From the NCBI GenBank assembly GCA_045807225.1, contig JBJMHU010000069.1:1-40954 (forward strand): a stretch of DNA of 40,954 nt. Direction: 5' to 3'. Position 1 is the first letter of the stretch, and the number at the start of each line of letters is the position of its first letter. Shown in pieces: positions 32,327-39,967 of this stretch. This DNA comes from Fodinibacter sp045807225 (lineage in GTDB: Bacteria; Actinomycetota; Actinomycetes; Actinomycetales; Dermatophilaceae). Below the pieces are notes generated by a model. That model saw only the letters and a list, made by a program, of their open reading frames with translations. It ran no database searches and was not told where the DNA came from. Position numbers and translations under genes: made by a program.

Positions 32327-33334
32327 ATGGGTTTGACCACGAGGACGCGCACGGCGAGCGCCGCTGCCGCGCTGACCACCGCCGCCCTGCTGCTCGCCGG
32401 GTGCGGGTCGTGGGTGCCCGGTCGCGGCACACCGGTGGTGGCCGGGGCGGTGAGCACGTCGCAGCCCTCCGCGTCGGAGCCGAGCGAGAGCCCCACGCCC
32501 TCCTTGTCGCAGGCCCCGACCGAGAGCGCCTCGCCCACCGAGACGCCCTCGCCCACCCCGACACCGTCGACCGACGCCCCCACGCCGACGACCCGGGCTC
32601 CCGAGCCCCCCACGCCACCGGCCAAGAAGAAGCCCACGCGCCCCCCCACGGCGACCCCGACGCCAACGCCGAAGCCCGAGCCCACACCGAAGCCGAAGCG
32701 CACACCGAAGCCGACGCCGAAGCCCGAGCCCACAGCGACGACCAACCTGGTCCGCGGCGACTCCGGGCCGGCCGTGCTCGCCCTGCAGCAGCGGCTCAAG
32801 GAGCTCGGCTACTGGCTGGGCACCCCCGACGGCTCGTTCGGGTCGCTGACCCAGCAGGCGGTGTGGGCCCTGCAGAAGTCCGCGGGGCTGCGGCGCGACG
32901 GCGTGGTCGGTCCCAGGACGCTGAAGGCGCTCGAGGCCGGCACGCGGCCCAGGGCGACGCTGAACGGCGACGGCGTCGAGATCGACATCGACCGCCAGGT
33001 CCTGCTCGTCGTGCGCGGCGGCCAGGTGCGCACCATCCTCAACACCTCCACCGGCAGCGGTGAGGAGTACACCTCCACCTCCGGCAACCAGGCCATCGCG
33101 CGCACGCCGCGCGGCCGCTACACGGTCTACCGCGGTGTCGACGGCGAGGTCACCAACTCGCTGGGCACGCTGTGGCGGCCGCGCTTCTTCAACGGCGGCA
33201 TCGCCGTGCACGGCTCGGGGAACATCCCGCCGTATCCCGACTCCCACGGGTGCGCCCGGCTCAGCAACGCCGCCATCGACATGATCTGGGCGAGCAAGCT
33301 GATGCCGATCGGCAGTCGCGTCGTCGTGCGGTGA
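32327..33334 (+). CDS. L,D-transpeptidase (YkuD) lipoprotein with peptidoglycan-binding domain
   Basis: 335 aa. The N-terminus is a lipoprotein signal with lipobox LAGC (Cys26). A disordered Ser/Thr/Pro/Lys linker (about 40-138), with repeated TP and KP steps, should span part of the wall. A PG_binding_1 domain follows (about 140-200: RGDSGPAVLALQQRLKELGYW, GLRRDGVVGPRTLKALE), then a YkuD domain (about 210-335) with HGSGNIPPYPDSHGCARLSN; the nucleophile is Cys309 in SHGCARL. It would cross-link peptidoglycan stems 3-3 or attach proteins. GGAA before the ATG is a modest ribosome site. The stop overlaps the start of the next membrane protein (GTGA). Confidence 0.9.
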   Translation: MGLTTRTRTASAAAALTTAALLLAGCGSWVPGRGTPVVAGAVSTSQPSASEPSESPTPSLSQAPTESASPTETPSPTPTPSTDAPTPTTRAPEPPTPPAKKKPTRPPTATPTPTPKPEPTPKPKRTPKPTPKPEPTATTNLVRGDSGPAVLALQQRLKELGYWLGTPDGSFGSLTQQAVWALQKSAGLRRDGVVGPRTLKALEAGTRPRATLNGDGVEIDIDRQVLLVVRGGQVRTILNTSTGSGEEYTSTSGNQAIARTPRGRYTVYRGVDGEVTNSLGTLWRPRFFNGGIAVHGSGNIPPYPDSHGCARLSNAAIDMIWASKLMPIGSRVVVR

Positions 33335-34017
33335 GCACCCCCGAGAGCGTCGCCCGTGCGCCCCACCTGACGGCCCGCTTCTGGCGCACCCGGCGCGCCG
33401 CGGCCCTCGCCGGCATCGCCTTCGCCGTGCTCCTGCTCACCGCGATGATCATGATGCGCCTGGCCCTGCTCGACGACAGCCTCGCCAACCTGCGGTCCGA
33501 CGCCGGGAACCGTCGCCTGATCGGCTGGTCGCTGCACCTCGTGCCGTTCGCCGGCATCGCGTTCCTGTGGTTCATCGGGGTGGTGCGCGAGCAGCTCGGC
33601 GAGGTCGAGGACCGGCTCTTCTCGACGGTGTTCCTCGGCAGCGGCCTGCTCTTCCTGGCGATGCTGTTCTCCGGGGCGGCGGCCACGAACAGCATCCTGG
33701 TGCTCGCGGGCGGGCCGGACCCCGATGCGGCGCTGTTCGCCTTCGGCCGGGGCAGCACCCAGACGCTCATCTCCGTCTACGCCATGCGGATGGCGGCGGT
33801 CTTCACGCTGTCGGTGAGCACGGTCGGCATCCGGGCCGGTGCCCTGCCGCGCTGGGTGTCCTACCTGGGCTACGCGAGCGCCCTGGTGCTGCTGCTGGCC
33901 GGGGGCGAGCACAAGTGGACCCAGCTGGTGTTCCCGCTGTGGGTCCTGCTCGTCAGCGTCGTCATCCTGCTCACCCGGCCCCCGGACCGATCGGTGACCC
34001 CGGACCCGACGCCCTGA
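33331..34017 (+). CDS. Polytopic membrane protein of unknown function
   Basis: 228 aa, GTG start overlapping the L,D-transpeptidase stop by 4 bp. Six hydrophobic segments are visible (about 26-48, 65-83, 98-120, 145-167, 175-190 and 198-215). Features such as GWSLHLVPFAGIAFLWFIGVV, a conserved-looking GAAATNSILVLAG loop and GALPRWVSYLGYASALVLL recall DUF4386-like or other small actinobacterial membrane proteins, but I do not recognise a named family. Coupling to the transpeptidase gene implies co-expression. The convergent DUF4239-like gene ends 7 bases beyond its stop. Confidence 0.7.
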   Translation: MSTPESVARAPHLTARFWRTRRAAALAGIAFAVLLLTAMIMMRLALLDDSLANLRSDAGNRRLIGWSLHLVPFAGIAFLWFIGVVREQLGEVEDRLFSTVFLGSGLLFLAMLFSGAAATNSILVLAGGPDPDAALFAFGRGSTQTLISVYAMRMAAVFTLSVSTVGIRAGALPRWVSYLGYASALVLLLAGGEHKWTQLVFPLWVLLVSVVILLTRPPDRSVTPDPTP

Positions 34018-34024
34018 CCCGGCG

Positions 34025-34849
34025 TCAGCGGGCGTTGCCCTGCTCGTCGCACGGTGGGTCGGCGGGGACGCCCAGGGCCGCGAGCTCTCCATCGATGATG
34101 CGCAGCGAGCGCTCCATGGCCGTGGGCTGGAGCTGGCCGATGCCCTCGCCGTGCGGGTTGTCGAAGAAGCCCAGCAACAGCATGAGCACGGTGATGACGG
34201 CGGCGACGCTGCCCATCAGCACCGCTTGGGTCACCACGGCCTCGGCGCTGTCGGCGAAGAGCAGCATGAACCCGAAGATCAGGGCACAGATGACGTACAG
34301 GGCCAGCCACAGGGGGGTGGGGAGGATGCCCTCGGCCGTGTGCACCCGGTCGTTGCGGGCCTGCTGCCGGTCGGTGGTCTGCTGCATCCACCGGTCGTAG
34401 GCCGACTGCTCGGTGTCGCTCCTTGGCTGCAGGGCCGCAGCCGTGCGGAACATCTTCGTGCCCCACGGGTTCAGCGAGTCCTGCACCCGGCCGCTGGCCA
34501 CGGCGTCCCACTCGGTGCCGACCACGGAGCGGCCGTAGCAGATGAGCTGGCCGGTGAGCTCCTTCGACGAGCCGGCCGGCATCAGCTGGGCGGTCTGCAC
34601 CATCTGGGCGACGACGGTGGCCTCGGCCTCGGCCCCCGCCCGGGTGTCGTCATAGGCCTGGAAGGACAAGAAGATGATGAAGCCGAGCAGCACCGAGAAG
34701 CCGGTGGCCAGCACCCCGAAGACACCGGCGGCGCGGTCGCCGTCCTGGAACCAGCTGCCGGCGGGGGCGCGGCGGCGGACGAGCAGCATCACCGTGATGG
34801 CCACCCCGGTCACCGCTACGAGGATCGCGAGCGAGCGCAGCACGTTCAT
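34025..34849 (-). CDS. DUF4239-like (bestrophin-like) membrane protein
   Basis: 274 aa with the start at 34849, where ATGA overlaps the stop of a 17-codon leaderless upstream ORF; a GTG at 34861 is the only longer option. Four membrane segments occur as two pairs (about 5-25, 43-63 near the N-terminus; 177-197 and 205-225 near the C-terminus) around a soluble middle of about 110 residues. FGVLATGFSVLLGFIIFLSFQAYDDTRAGAEAEATVVAQM is characteristic of DUF4239, distant relatives of bestrophin channels. Function unproven. The C-terminal CDEQGNAR tail contains one cysteine. Confidence 0.8.
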   Translation of the reverse strand: MNVLRSLAILVAVTGVAITVMLLVRRRAPAGSWFQDGDRAAGVFGVLATGFSVLLGFIIFLSFQAYDDTRAGAEAEATVVAQMVQTAQLMPAGSSKELTGQLICYGRSVVGTEWDAVASGRVQDSLNPWGTKMFRTAAALQPRSDTEQSAYDRWMQQTTDRQQARNDRVHTAEGILPTPLWLALYVICALIFGFMLLFADSAEAVVTQAVLMGSVAAVITVLMLLLGFFDNPHGEGIGQLQPTAMERSLRIIDGELAALGVPADPPCDEQGNAR

Positions 34850-34899
34850 CGCGCACCGCACGCGGGGGCGCGGTGACGCGGCCAGCAGGTCGCCGTCAT
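34846..34899 (-). CDS. 17-codon leaderless upstream ORF coupled to the DUF4239-like gene
   Basis: ATG at 34899, peptide MTATCWPRHRAPACGAR, TGA overlapping the ATG of the next gene (ATGA). TAGCGT on the minus strand (34907-34912) ends exactly 7 nt before the ATG, so the transcript would begin with this ORF. Two cysteines and a tryptophan are present. Leaderless short ORFs that control the coupled gene by ribosome stalling are known from mycobacteria. Whether the peptide has a role is unknown. Confidence 0.45.
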   Translation of the reverse strand: MTATCWPRHRAPACGAR

Positions 34900-34906
34900 G
34901 GGCGCC

Positions 34907-34912
34907 ACGCTA
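34907..34912 (-). promoter_or_regulatory. -10 element for the 17-codon ORF/DUF4239-like transcript
   Basis: TAGCGT on the minus strand, 7 nt before the upstream-ORF ATG at 34899. Confidence 0.45.
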
Positions 34913-34988
34913 GCCACGCCACCGCGTGCGGTACCGGCGAACCGCCGTGACGCCGGCATCCATCCGCCCGATCGCCGGCACGGTCGGC

Positions 34989-36035
34989 TCAGCCGTGCTC
35001 ACCCGGGTAGACCACGCCCACCTGGCGGCGCACCTCGTCCATGGCGGCCATCACCCGGCGGGTGGCGTCCCAGGGCATCGACCAGGTCTCGAGCCGCCCG
35101 GCCTCGAGGGCTCGGGCCACCTCGGCGGCCTCGAACCGGAAGCCGTGGGTCGACACCTCGGGCACGAACTCGTCGAGCACGGCGTCGTCGGGGCCGACGA
35201 GCCGCACCGCGCTCGCGACGTAGTAGAACCGGCCCTCCACCTCGAGCCGGGCCCTGGTGCCGACCACCCGGGCCGGGCAGGCGGTGGCGGCCGCCATCGA
35301 GCACCAGAGGTGGGCGATCTCGCCGCCGGGCCCCCGCGCGCCGACCGTCGTGGTGGCGTCGACCCCGAGGTCGGTCAGGGTTCCGCGAGCGGTGATGGAG
35401 TCGAGGCCCCCGAGCACGTGGTCGGCGAACGAGATCGGGTAGACACCCAGGTCGAGCAGGGCGCCACCGGCGAGCTCGGGCTGCGAGAGCCGAGCCGGCC
35501 CGTCAGGCCACAGCAGCTGGCCGTGGTCGGCGTCGACGAGCACGACCTCGCCGAGCGTGCCGGCCTCGATGGTGCGCCGGACGACGTCGTAGTGCGGCAG
35601 GTAGCGGCTCCACATCGCCTCGGCCGCCAGCAGCCCTGCAGCAGAAGCGGTCTCGAGCACCTCGTCGGCCTCGCGGAGGTTGCGGGTGAACGCCTTCTCG
35701 ACGAGCACCGGCTTGCCGGCCCGCAGGGCGAGCAGGGCGTGCTCGTGGTGCTCGCTGTGCGGGCTGGCGACGTAGACGGCATCCACGTCGGGGTCGGCGA
35801 CCAGGTCGGCGTACGACCCGTGCGCCCGGTCCACGCCGTGCCGTCCGGCGAAGTCCTGGGCGCGCTCCAGCGACCGCGAGCCGACGGCGACGACCCGCGA
35901 GCGGGTCCCCTCGTGCACGGCATCGGCGAAGACCCTGGCGATGCCACCGGGGCCGAGCACGCCCCAGCGGATCGGCGGCGCCTCCATCGGGTCGGGGACG
36001 GTGGGGGCGGCGAGGGCGAGGGGCGCGGACGGCAT
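34989..36035 (-). CDS. Gfo/Idh/MocA family NAD(P)-dependent oxidoreductase
   Basis: 348 aa from the ATG at 36035; the frame stays open far upstream inside the kinase gene, but TACGCT (36043-36048, minus) ends 7 nt before this ATG. The Rossmann start is RWGVLGPGGIARVFADAV (about 23-40), followed by VAVGSRSLERAQDFA, the family signature PDVDAVYVASPHSEHHEHALLALRAGKPVLVEKAFTRN containing the EK dyad, and the C-terminal alpha/beta domain with GALLDLGVYPISFADHVLG. Trans-1,2-dihydrobenzenediol or sugar dehydrogenase-like members share this profile; substrate unknown. Confidence 0.9.
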   Translation of the reverse strand: MPSAPLALAAPTVPDPMEAPPIRWGVLGPGGIARVFADAVHEGTRSRVVAVGSRSLERAQDFAGRHGVDRAHGSYADLVADPDVDAVYVASPHSEHHEHALLALRAGKPVLVEKAFTRNLREADEVLETASAAGLLAAEAMWSRYLPHYDVVRRTIEAGTLGEVVLVDADHGQLLWPDGPARLSQPELAGGALLDLGVYPISFADHVLGGLDSITARGTLTDLGVDATTTVGARGPGGEIAHLWCSMAAATACPARVVGTRARLEVEGRFYYVASAVRLVGPDDAVLDEFVPEVSTHGFRFEAAEVARALEAGRLETWSMPWDATRRVMAAMDEVRRQVGVVYPGEHG

Positions 36036-36042
36036 ACGACGC

Positions 36043-36048
36043 AGCGTA
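36043..36048 (-). promoter_or_regulatory. -10 element for leaderless Gfo/Idh/MocA transcript
   Basis: TACGCT on the minus strand, 7 nt before the ATG at 36035. Confidence 0.5.
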
Positions 36049-36063
36049 GGCCGTCCGCCCCCC

Positions 36064-36918
36064 TCAGAACCGGATGGTCGCCTCCGCCACCAGGTCACCG
36101 ACGAGCTCCCCGGGGTCGACGTCGAGCCCCTTGCGCACGAACCAGGTCGCCATCGTCGTGGCGTCGCGCTCGAGGAAGTCGAACCCCTGTGGGTTGCCGA
36201 TGACGTCGACGATCTGCGGCCAGTCGATGATGACCAGGCGCTCCTCGTGCAGCAGCACGTTGTACGGCGAGAGGTCACCGTGCGACCAGCCGTGGTGCGC
36301 GAGGGTGAGCATCGCCGTGCGCAGCTGCTCGAACAGCTCGGCGAGCAGGTCGGGCTCGGGCCGGGTCGACACCAGGCGCGGGGCCGCGACGGGTGTGTCG
36401 CCGGTGAGGTCACCGACGAACGACATCAGCATCTCGCTCTCGTCGAGCTGCACGGGGTAGGGCACCGGGAGGTCGAGCTCCCAGAGGCGGCCCAGGGCGT
36501 CGAACTCGGCTGCGGCCCACTGCCCGGCGATCACCTGCTTGCCGAAGTCGGTGCGCCGGGCCATCGCCCGCATCTCCCGGCTCTTGCGTACGCGGCGCCC
36601 CTCGAGGTAGCCGGCGTCGCGGTGGAAGAGCCGGTGGTCACCGCTGCGGTAGCGCTTGGCGGCCATCGTGCTGACCTGGTCGGTGCCCGGCAGCCAGCGG
36701 CGCAGCACGTGCACGTCGGCCTCCTTGCCGGTCTTGAGCACGCCGAGGTCGCTCTCGACGGCGCCGAGCTGGGTGATCACCCAGTCCGGGCGGGGTTTCG
36801 GGCCGTGCGTCGCTCCGTCCCACGAGGACCAGCGGTCCCCTTCGGGCGGTGCGTCAGGTGAGGTGTCGATCGAGAAGAGGGCCTGCTTCACGGGCAGGTG
36901 GAACGGCTGGTGTGCCAC
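36064..36918 (-). CDS. RIO-type serine/threonine protein kinase
   Basis: 284 aa from the GTG at 36918 (MAHQPFHLPVKQALF...), preceded by AGGAG; the frame is open further upstream but without homologous-looking sequence. RIO-kinase features: the nucleotide-binding GKEADV (64-69), Lys88 in MAAKRY, the catalytic loop SHGDLSPYNV with Asp215 and Asn220, and the metal-binding Asp232 in IIDWPQ. Like other RIO kinases it lacks the activation segment and substrate lobe of typical kinases. Eukaryal and archaeal RIO proteins act in ribosome maturation; bacterial substrates are unknown. A 42-codon ORF with a far stronger Shine-Dalgarno overlaps its beginning in another frame. The stop is 28 bases upstream of the Gfo/Idh/MocA start. 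Confidence 0.88.
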   Translation of the reverse strand: MAHQPFHLPVKQALFSIDTSPDAPPEGDRWSSWDGATHGPKPRPDWVITQLGAVESDLGVLKTGKEADVHVLRRWLPGTDQVSTMAAKRYRSGDHRLFHRDAGYLEGRRVRKSREMRAMARRTDFGKQVIAGQWAAAEFDALGRLWELDLPVPYPVQLDESEMLMSFVGDLTGDTPVAAPRLVSTRPEPDLLAELFEQLRTAMLTLAHHGWSHGDLSPYNVLLHEERLVIIDWPQIVDVIGNPQGFDFLERDATTMATWFVRKGLDVDPGELVGDLVAEATIRF

Positions 36919-36982
36919 GGAGGTGCTCCTGGAAGAGAACGGAAGGGGAGGGCGGGGTGAGGGCCCGGACAGTCGTGGACAT
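36854..36982 (-). CDS. 42-codon ORF with strong Shine-Dalgarno overlapping the RIO kinase start
   Basis: AAGGAGG (36988-36994, minus) is 5 nt before the ATG at 36982. The peptide starts MSTTVRALTPPSPSVLFQEH and ends LLDRHLT; it runs through the kinase start in a different frame and stops 65 bases inside it. The part upstream of the kinase start is not low complexity. It could be a translated leader that tunes kinase expression or an unrelated small protein. No similarity is recognised. Confidence 0.35.
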   Translation of the reverse strand: MSTTVRALTPPSPSVLFQEHLRGTPAVPPAREAGPLLDRHLT

Positions 36983-37029
36983 GTCGGCCTCCTTCTCTTC
37001 TCGTCCCGTGCGGGGCGTGGCACGACGGC

Positions 37030-37051
37030 GGATGCCGCGCGCTCGGCATCC
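37030..37051 (-). terminator. Hairpin in the P450-RIO kinase gap
   Basis: GGATGCCG/CGGCATCC arms (37030-37037 and 37044-37051) with a 6-nt loop form an 8-bp perfect stem 63 bases downstream of the P450 stop. It could end the P450 transcript. No T-tract follows. The rest of this 195-base gap contains only the small ORF described separately. Confidence 0.4.
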
Positions 37052-37113
37052 AGCGTGGCGCACCGGAGCGTCGGCTCGCCACTGCATTTTCGCGGCCGCT
37101 GGGAGCCAGTGCG

Positions 37114-38505
37114 TCAGGCGATGCGCTCGACGCGGGCCAGGACCGGCTCGGTCGGGAAGAGGGTGATCAGCGAGCTCACCCGGAGCTGGTCGGTCTCGGC
37201 CAGCGAGGTGACCCGGTGCTCGCGCAGGATGAGGGCCAGCGCCAGCGTCGCCTCGACCATCGAGAAGTGCTGGCCGATGCAGGCGCGCGGGCCCCCGCCG
37301 AACGGCATCCACGCGTAGCGGTGTGCGGGCTCCGGGCGGGTGCCGGTGCCGGTGAAGCGGGTCGGGTCGAACACCAGTGGGTCGGCCCAGAAGTCGGGGT
37401 GGCGGTGGATCGTCCACGGCGCCATGACGACGTTGGCGCCCGCCGGCACCCGATGGCCCATCAGGACGTCCTCCTGCACCGTCAGCCGGCCCATGATCGG
37501 CGCCGAGGGGTAGAGCCGCACGGCCTCCTTCAGCACCGCCGTCGTGAACGGCAGCGCGGTGACGGTTGAGGCGGTGGGGGAGGCGTCGCCGACCACCTCG
37601 CCCACCTCGGCGCGCACGGCATCCTGCAGGTCCTGGTGCCGGCCGAGGAGGTGCAGCGCGAAGGTGAGCGCGATGGCCGTGGTCTCGTGCCCGGCCATCA
37701 GGAACAGCAGCACCTGGCTGCGCACCTCCTCGTCGCTCATCCGCTCCTCGCCGTCGCGGGCCGCGAGCAGGAGGGTGAGCAGGTCGCCCTCACCCGTGGT
37801 GCGTCCCTCCCGGCGCGCGGACACGATGGCGTCGCACACCCCGAACAGCTCGTCGCGGGCCGCTCGGCCGCGGCGCACCCGGCGGGTCGGGATGCCGGCC
37901 GGCAGCCGCACCGCGCCCAGCCCACGCCGCAGGATGGTGTCGGACACGGCCGGGAACGAGTGCCGCACGTGCGGCAGGACGTCGTCGGCGGCGTCGCCGA
38001 ACAGGGCGGCGAGCACCACCCGCAGCGTGAGCCGCTGCATCTGCACGCCGAGGTCGACCGTGGGGGAGCCCTCGGTGTCCCACTCGGCGACCACGGCCTC
38101 GATCTCGCGGACCATGTGGTCGGCATAGCCGGCGACGGCCTGCTTGGTGAACAGCGGCTGGAGGAAGCGCTTCTGGCGGGTCCAGTCCTCGCCCTCGGCG
38201 GTGAGCAGACCCGGCCCCAGCCACCGGGCGATCTCGTCGTGCACCTGGTCCTGCTTGGAGTAGGCGCGCCAGGAACTGCCGGACAGCACCCGGGCAGCGC
38301 CGTCGGGGTGGTGCACCCACCACACGTCGCGGCTGGACCCGGGTGGGCCGACCGTCATGTGCACCAGGTCGCCGTGCCGGCGCCACATGCTCTCGGCGTA
38401 GTCGACCGCGTTGCGCCGCAGCCCCATGATCGGCGCGAAGCGGCCACCGACGACGGGCGGCGGAGGTGCGGCGGCCGGGGCCTGCGTGCTGGCAGCGGGG
38501 GTCAT
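37114..38505 (-). CDS. Cytochrome P450
   Basis: 463 aa. All P450 landmarks are present: the oxygen-activating I-helix motif AGHETT (about 273-278), the K-helix ExxR in KEAVRLYP, the PxRF-like FDPTRFTG region and the heme-binding FGGGPRACIGQHFSM with the thiolate Cys409. Length and the IGQHFS variant are closer to the CYP102/CYP110/fatty-acid-type group than to the short class I actinobacterial P450s. Substrate unknown. No ferredoxin or reductase is adjacent; the fdxA at 7.2 kb is far away. The N-terminus is Ala/Pro-rich with no membrane segment, so the enzyme is soluble. Divergent from the acyl-CoA dehydrogenase gene with 152 bases between. Confidence 0.93.
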   Translation of the reverse strand: MTPAASTQAPAAAPPPPVVGGRFAPIMGLRRNAVDYAESMWRRHGDLVHMTVGPPGSSRDVWWVHHPDGAARVLSGSSWRAYSKQDQVHDEIARWLGPGLLTAEGEDWTRQKRFLQPLFTKQAVAGYADHMVREIEAVVAEWDTEGSPTVDLGVQMQRLTLRVVLAALFGDAADDVLPHVRHSFPAVSDTILRRGLGAVRLPAGIPTRRVRRGRAARDELFGVCDAIVSARREGRTTGEGDLLTLLLAARDGEERMSDEEVRSQVLLFLMAGHETTAIALTFALHLLGRHQDLQDAVRAEVGEVVGDASPTASTVTALPFTTAVLKEAVRLYPSAPIMGRLTVQEDVLMGHRVPAGANVVMAPWTIHRHPDFWADPLVFDPTRFTGTGTRPEPAHRYAWMPFGGGPRACIGQHFSMVEATLALALILREHRVTSLAETDQLRVSSLITLFPTEPVLARVERIA

Positions 38506-38608
38506 CGCTCCATGGTGACCCCGAGAACCCGGTGCCGTCGAGCCGTGGTTGCCTCGCCGGGGTGGGGGGACTCACACCGGGCCCGGCTCCCTCCCGCCCC
38601 AGCCCGAC

Positions 38609-38614
38609 GGCATA
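38609..38614 (+). promoter_or_regulatory. Candidate -10 for the acyl-CoA dehydrogenase gene
   Basis: CATACT with a start near 38621 gives a leader of about 37 nt, with GAAGGCGG as Shine-Dalgarno before the ATG at 38658. Confidence 0.35.
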
Positions 38615-38657
38615 CTCGGGAGGCAGACCCGACCCCCACCGAAGGCGGCGATCCCGC

Positions 38658-39854
38658 ATGTCCCGACTCCAGACCACGGACGGCCTCACCGAGGAGCAGC
38701 ACGAGCTGGTCGCGCTCGTGCGCGAGTTCGTGAACGAGCAGATCATCCCGGTCGCGACCGCCCTCGAGCACAAGGACGAGTACCCGACGGACATCGTCGA
38801 GGGGATGAAGGAGATGGGGATCTTCGGCCTGATGATCCCCGAGGAGTACGGCGGCCTCGGCGAGTCGCTGCTCACCTACGCCCTGGTGGTCGAGGAGATC
38901 GCGCGAGGCTGGATGTCGGTGAGCGGCATCATCAACACCCACTTCATCGTGGCCTACCTGATCCTCCAGCACGGCACCGAGGAGCAGAAGCAGCGCTACC
39001 TGCCCCGGATGGCGACCGGTGAGGTGCGCGGGGCGTTCTCGATGTCAGAGCCGGGGATGGGGTCCGACGTCGCGGCCATCCGCTCCAAGGCGGTGCGCGA
39101 CGGCGACGAGTGGGTGCTCACCGGCCAGAAGATGTGGCTGACCAACGGTGGGTCGTCCAACCTCGTGGCGGTGCTGATGCGCACCGACCTCGGCGAGAGC
39201 GACAGCCCCTACCGGAACATGTCGACCTTCCTTCTCGACAAGACCTCCGGCTTCGGCGAGACGGCGCAGGGCGTGACCGTGCCGGGCAAGATCGAGAAGA
39301 TGGGCTACAAGGGCGTCGACACCACCGAGCTGGTCATGGTGGGGCACCGCACCACCGACGCCCAGCTGCTCGGTGGGGCGCCCGGCAAGGGCTTCTACCA
39401 GATGATGGACGGCGTCGAGGTCGGGCGCGTGAACGTGGCGGCCCGCGCCTGCGGCGTCTCGATGCGGGCCTTCGAGCTGGGCATCGCCTACTCCCAGCAG
39501 CGCGAGACCTTCGGCAAGAAGATCGCCGAGCACCAGGCGGTGCTGTTCCGGATCGCGGAGATGGCGACCAAGGTCGAGGCGGCCCACCAGATGGTGGTCC
39601 TCGCCGCACGGAAGAAGGACTCCGGCGAGCGCAACGACCTCGAGGCCGGGATGGCGAAGTACCTCGCCTCCGAGTACTGCGCCCAGGTGGTGGAGGACTC
39701 CTTCCGCATCCACGGGGGCTACGGCTATTCCAAGGAGTACGAGATCGAGCGTCTCTACCGGGAGGCGCCGATGCTGCTGATCGGAGAGGGCACCGCCGAC
39801 ATCCAGCGGATGATCATCGGTCGCCGGCTCCTCGAGGACTACGCCCTGCGCTGA
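38658..39854 (+). CDS. Acyl-CoA dehydrogenase
   Basis: 398 aa. The three-domain fold is complete: the N-terminal helical domain (EYGGLGESLLTYALVVEEIAR), the middle beta domain with the first signature AFSMSEPGMGSDVAAI and TGQKMWLTNGG, and the C-terminal helical domain with RETFGKKIAEHQAV, YGYSKEYEIERLYREAP and GEGTADIQRMIIGR. The catalytic base is Glu377 in GEGTADIQ. It oxidises an acyl-CoA at the alpha-beta position, passing electrons through FAD to ETF. Short- or branched-chain specificity cannot be decided; a methylsuccinyl-CoA-type role with the lyases at 30-32 kb is possible but speculative. ATG is supported by a Shine-Dalgarno; a terminator follows. Confidence 0.93.
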   Translation: MSRLQTTDGLTEEQHELVALVREFVNEQIIPVATALEHKDEYPTDIVEGMKEMGIFGLMIPEEYGGLGESLLTYALVVEEIARGWMSVSGIINTHFIVAYLILQHGTEEQKQRYLPRMATGEVRGAFSMSEPGMGSDVAAIRSKAVRDGDEWVLTGQKMWLTNGGSSNLVAVLMRTDLGESDSPYRNMSTFLLDKTSGFGETAQGVTVPGKIEKMGYKGVDTTELVMVGHRTTDAQLLGGAPGKGFYQMMDGVEVGRVNVAARACGVSMRAFELGIAYSQQRETFGKKIAEHQAVLFRIAEMATKVEAAHQMVVLAARKKDSGERNDLEAGMAKYLASEYCAQVVEDSFRIHGGYGYSKEYEIERLYREAPMLLIGEGTADIQRMIIGRRLLEDYALR

Positions 39855-39933
39855 CCACCGTCGCGTCCAGCCGCGGTTCGCCCCCCGATCGGATCCCGGC
39901 CTGGCCCGGCGTGGGGACAGCGGACGGTCGGGA

Positions 39934-39957
39934 GGTCCCCAGGGGGTACTGGGGGCC
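39934..39957. terminator. Hairpin between convergent acyl-CoA dehydrogenase and dioxygenase genes
   Basis: GGTCCCCAG (39934-39942) pairs with CTGGGGGCC (39949-39957) as a 9-bp stem with one G-U pair and a 6-nt loop, in the 113-base gap between convergent genes. Likely bidirectional terminator; no other feature seen in the gap. Confidence 0.6.
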
Positions 39958-39967
39958 GGCGTGGGCG

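Noticed and set aside
32600..32745. Repetitive C-rich DNA in the L,D-transpeptidase gene as a DNA repeat element
   Set aside because: It encodes the Thr/Pro/Lys linker of the protein in frame; the repetition reflects the peptide, not a mobile or structural DNA repeat.
38502..38513. Three-codon ORF (ATG GAG CGA TGA) overlapping the P450 start
   Set aside because: Too short to be distinguished from chance, with no ribosome site and no -10 at the proper distance.
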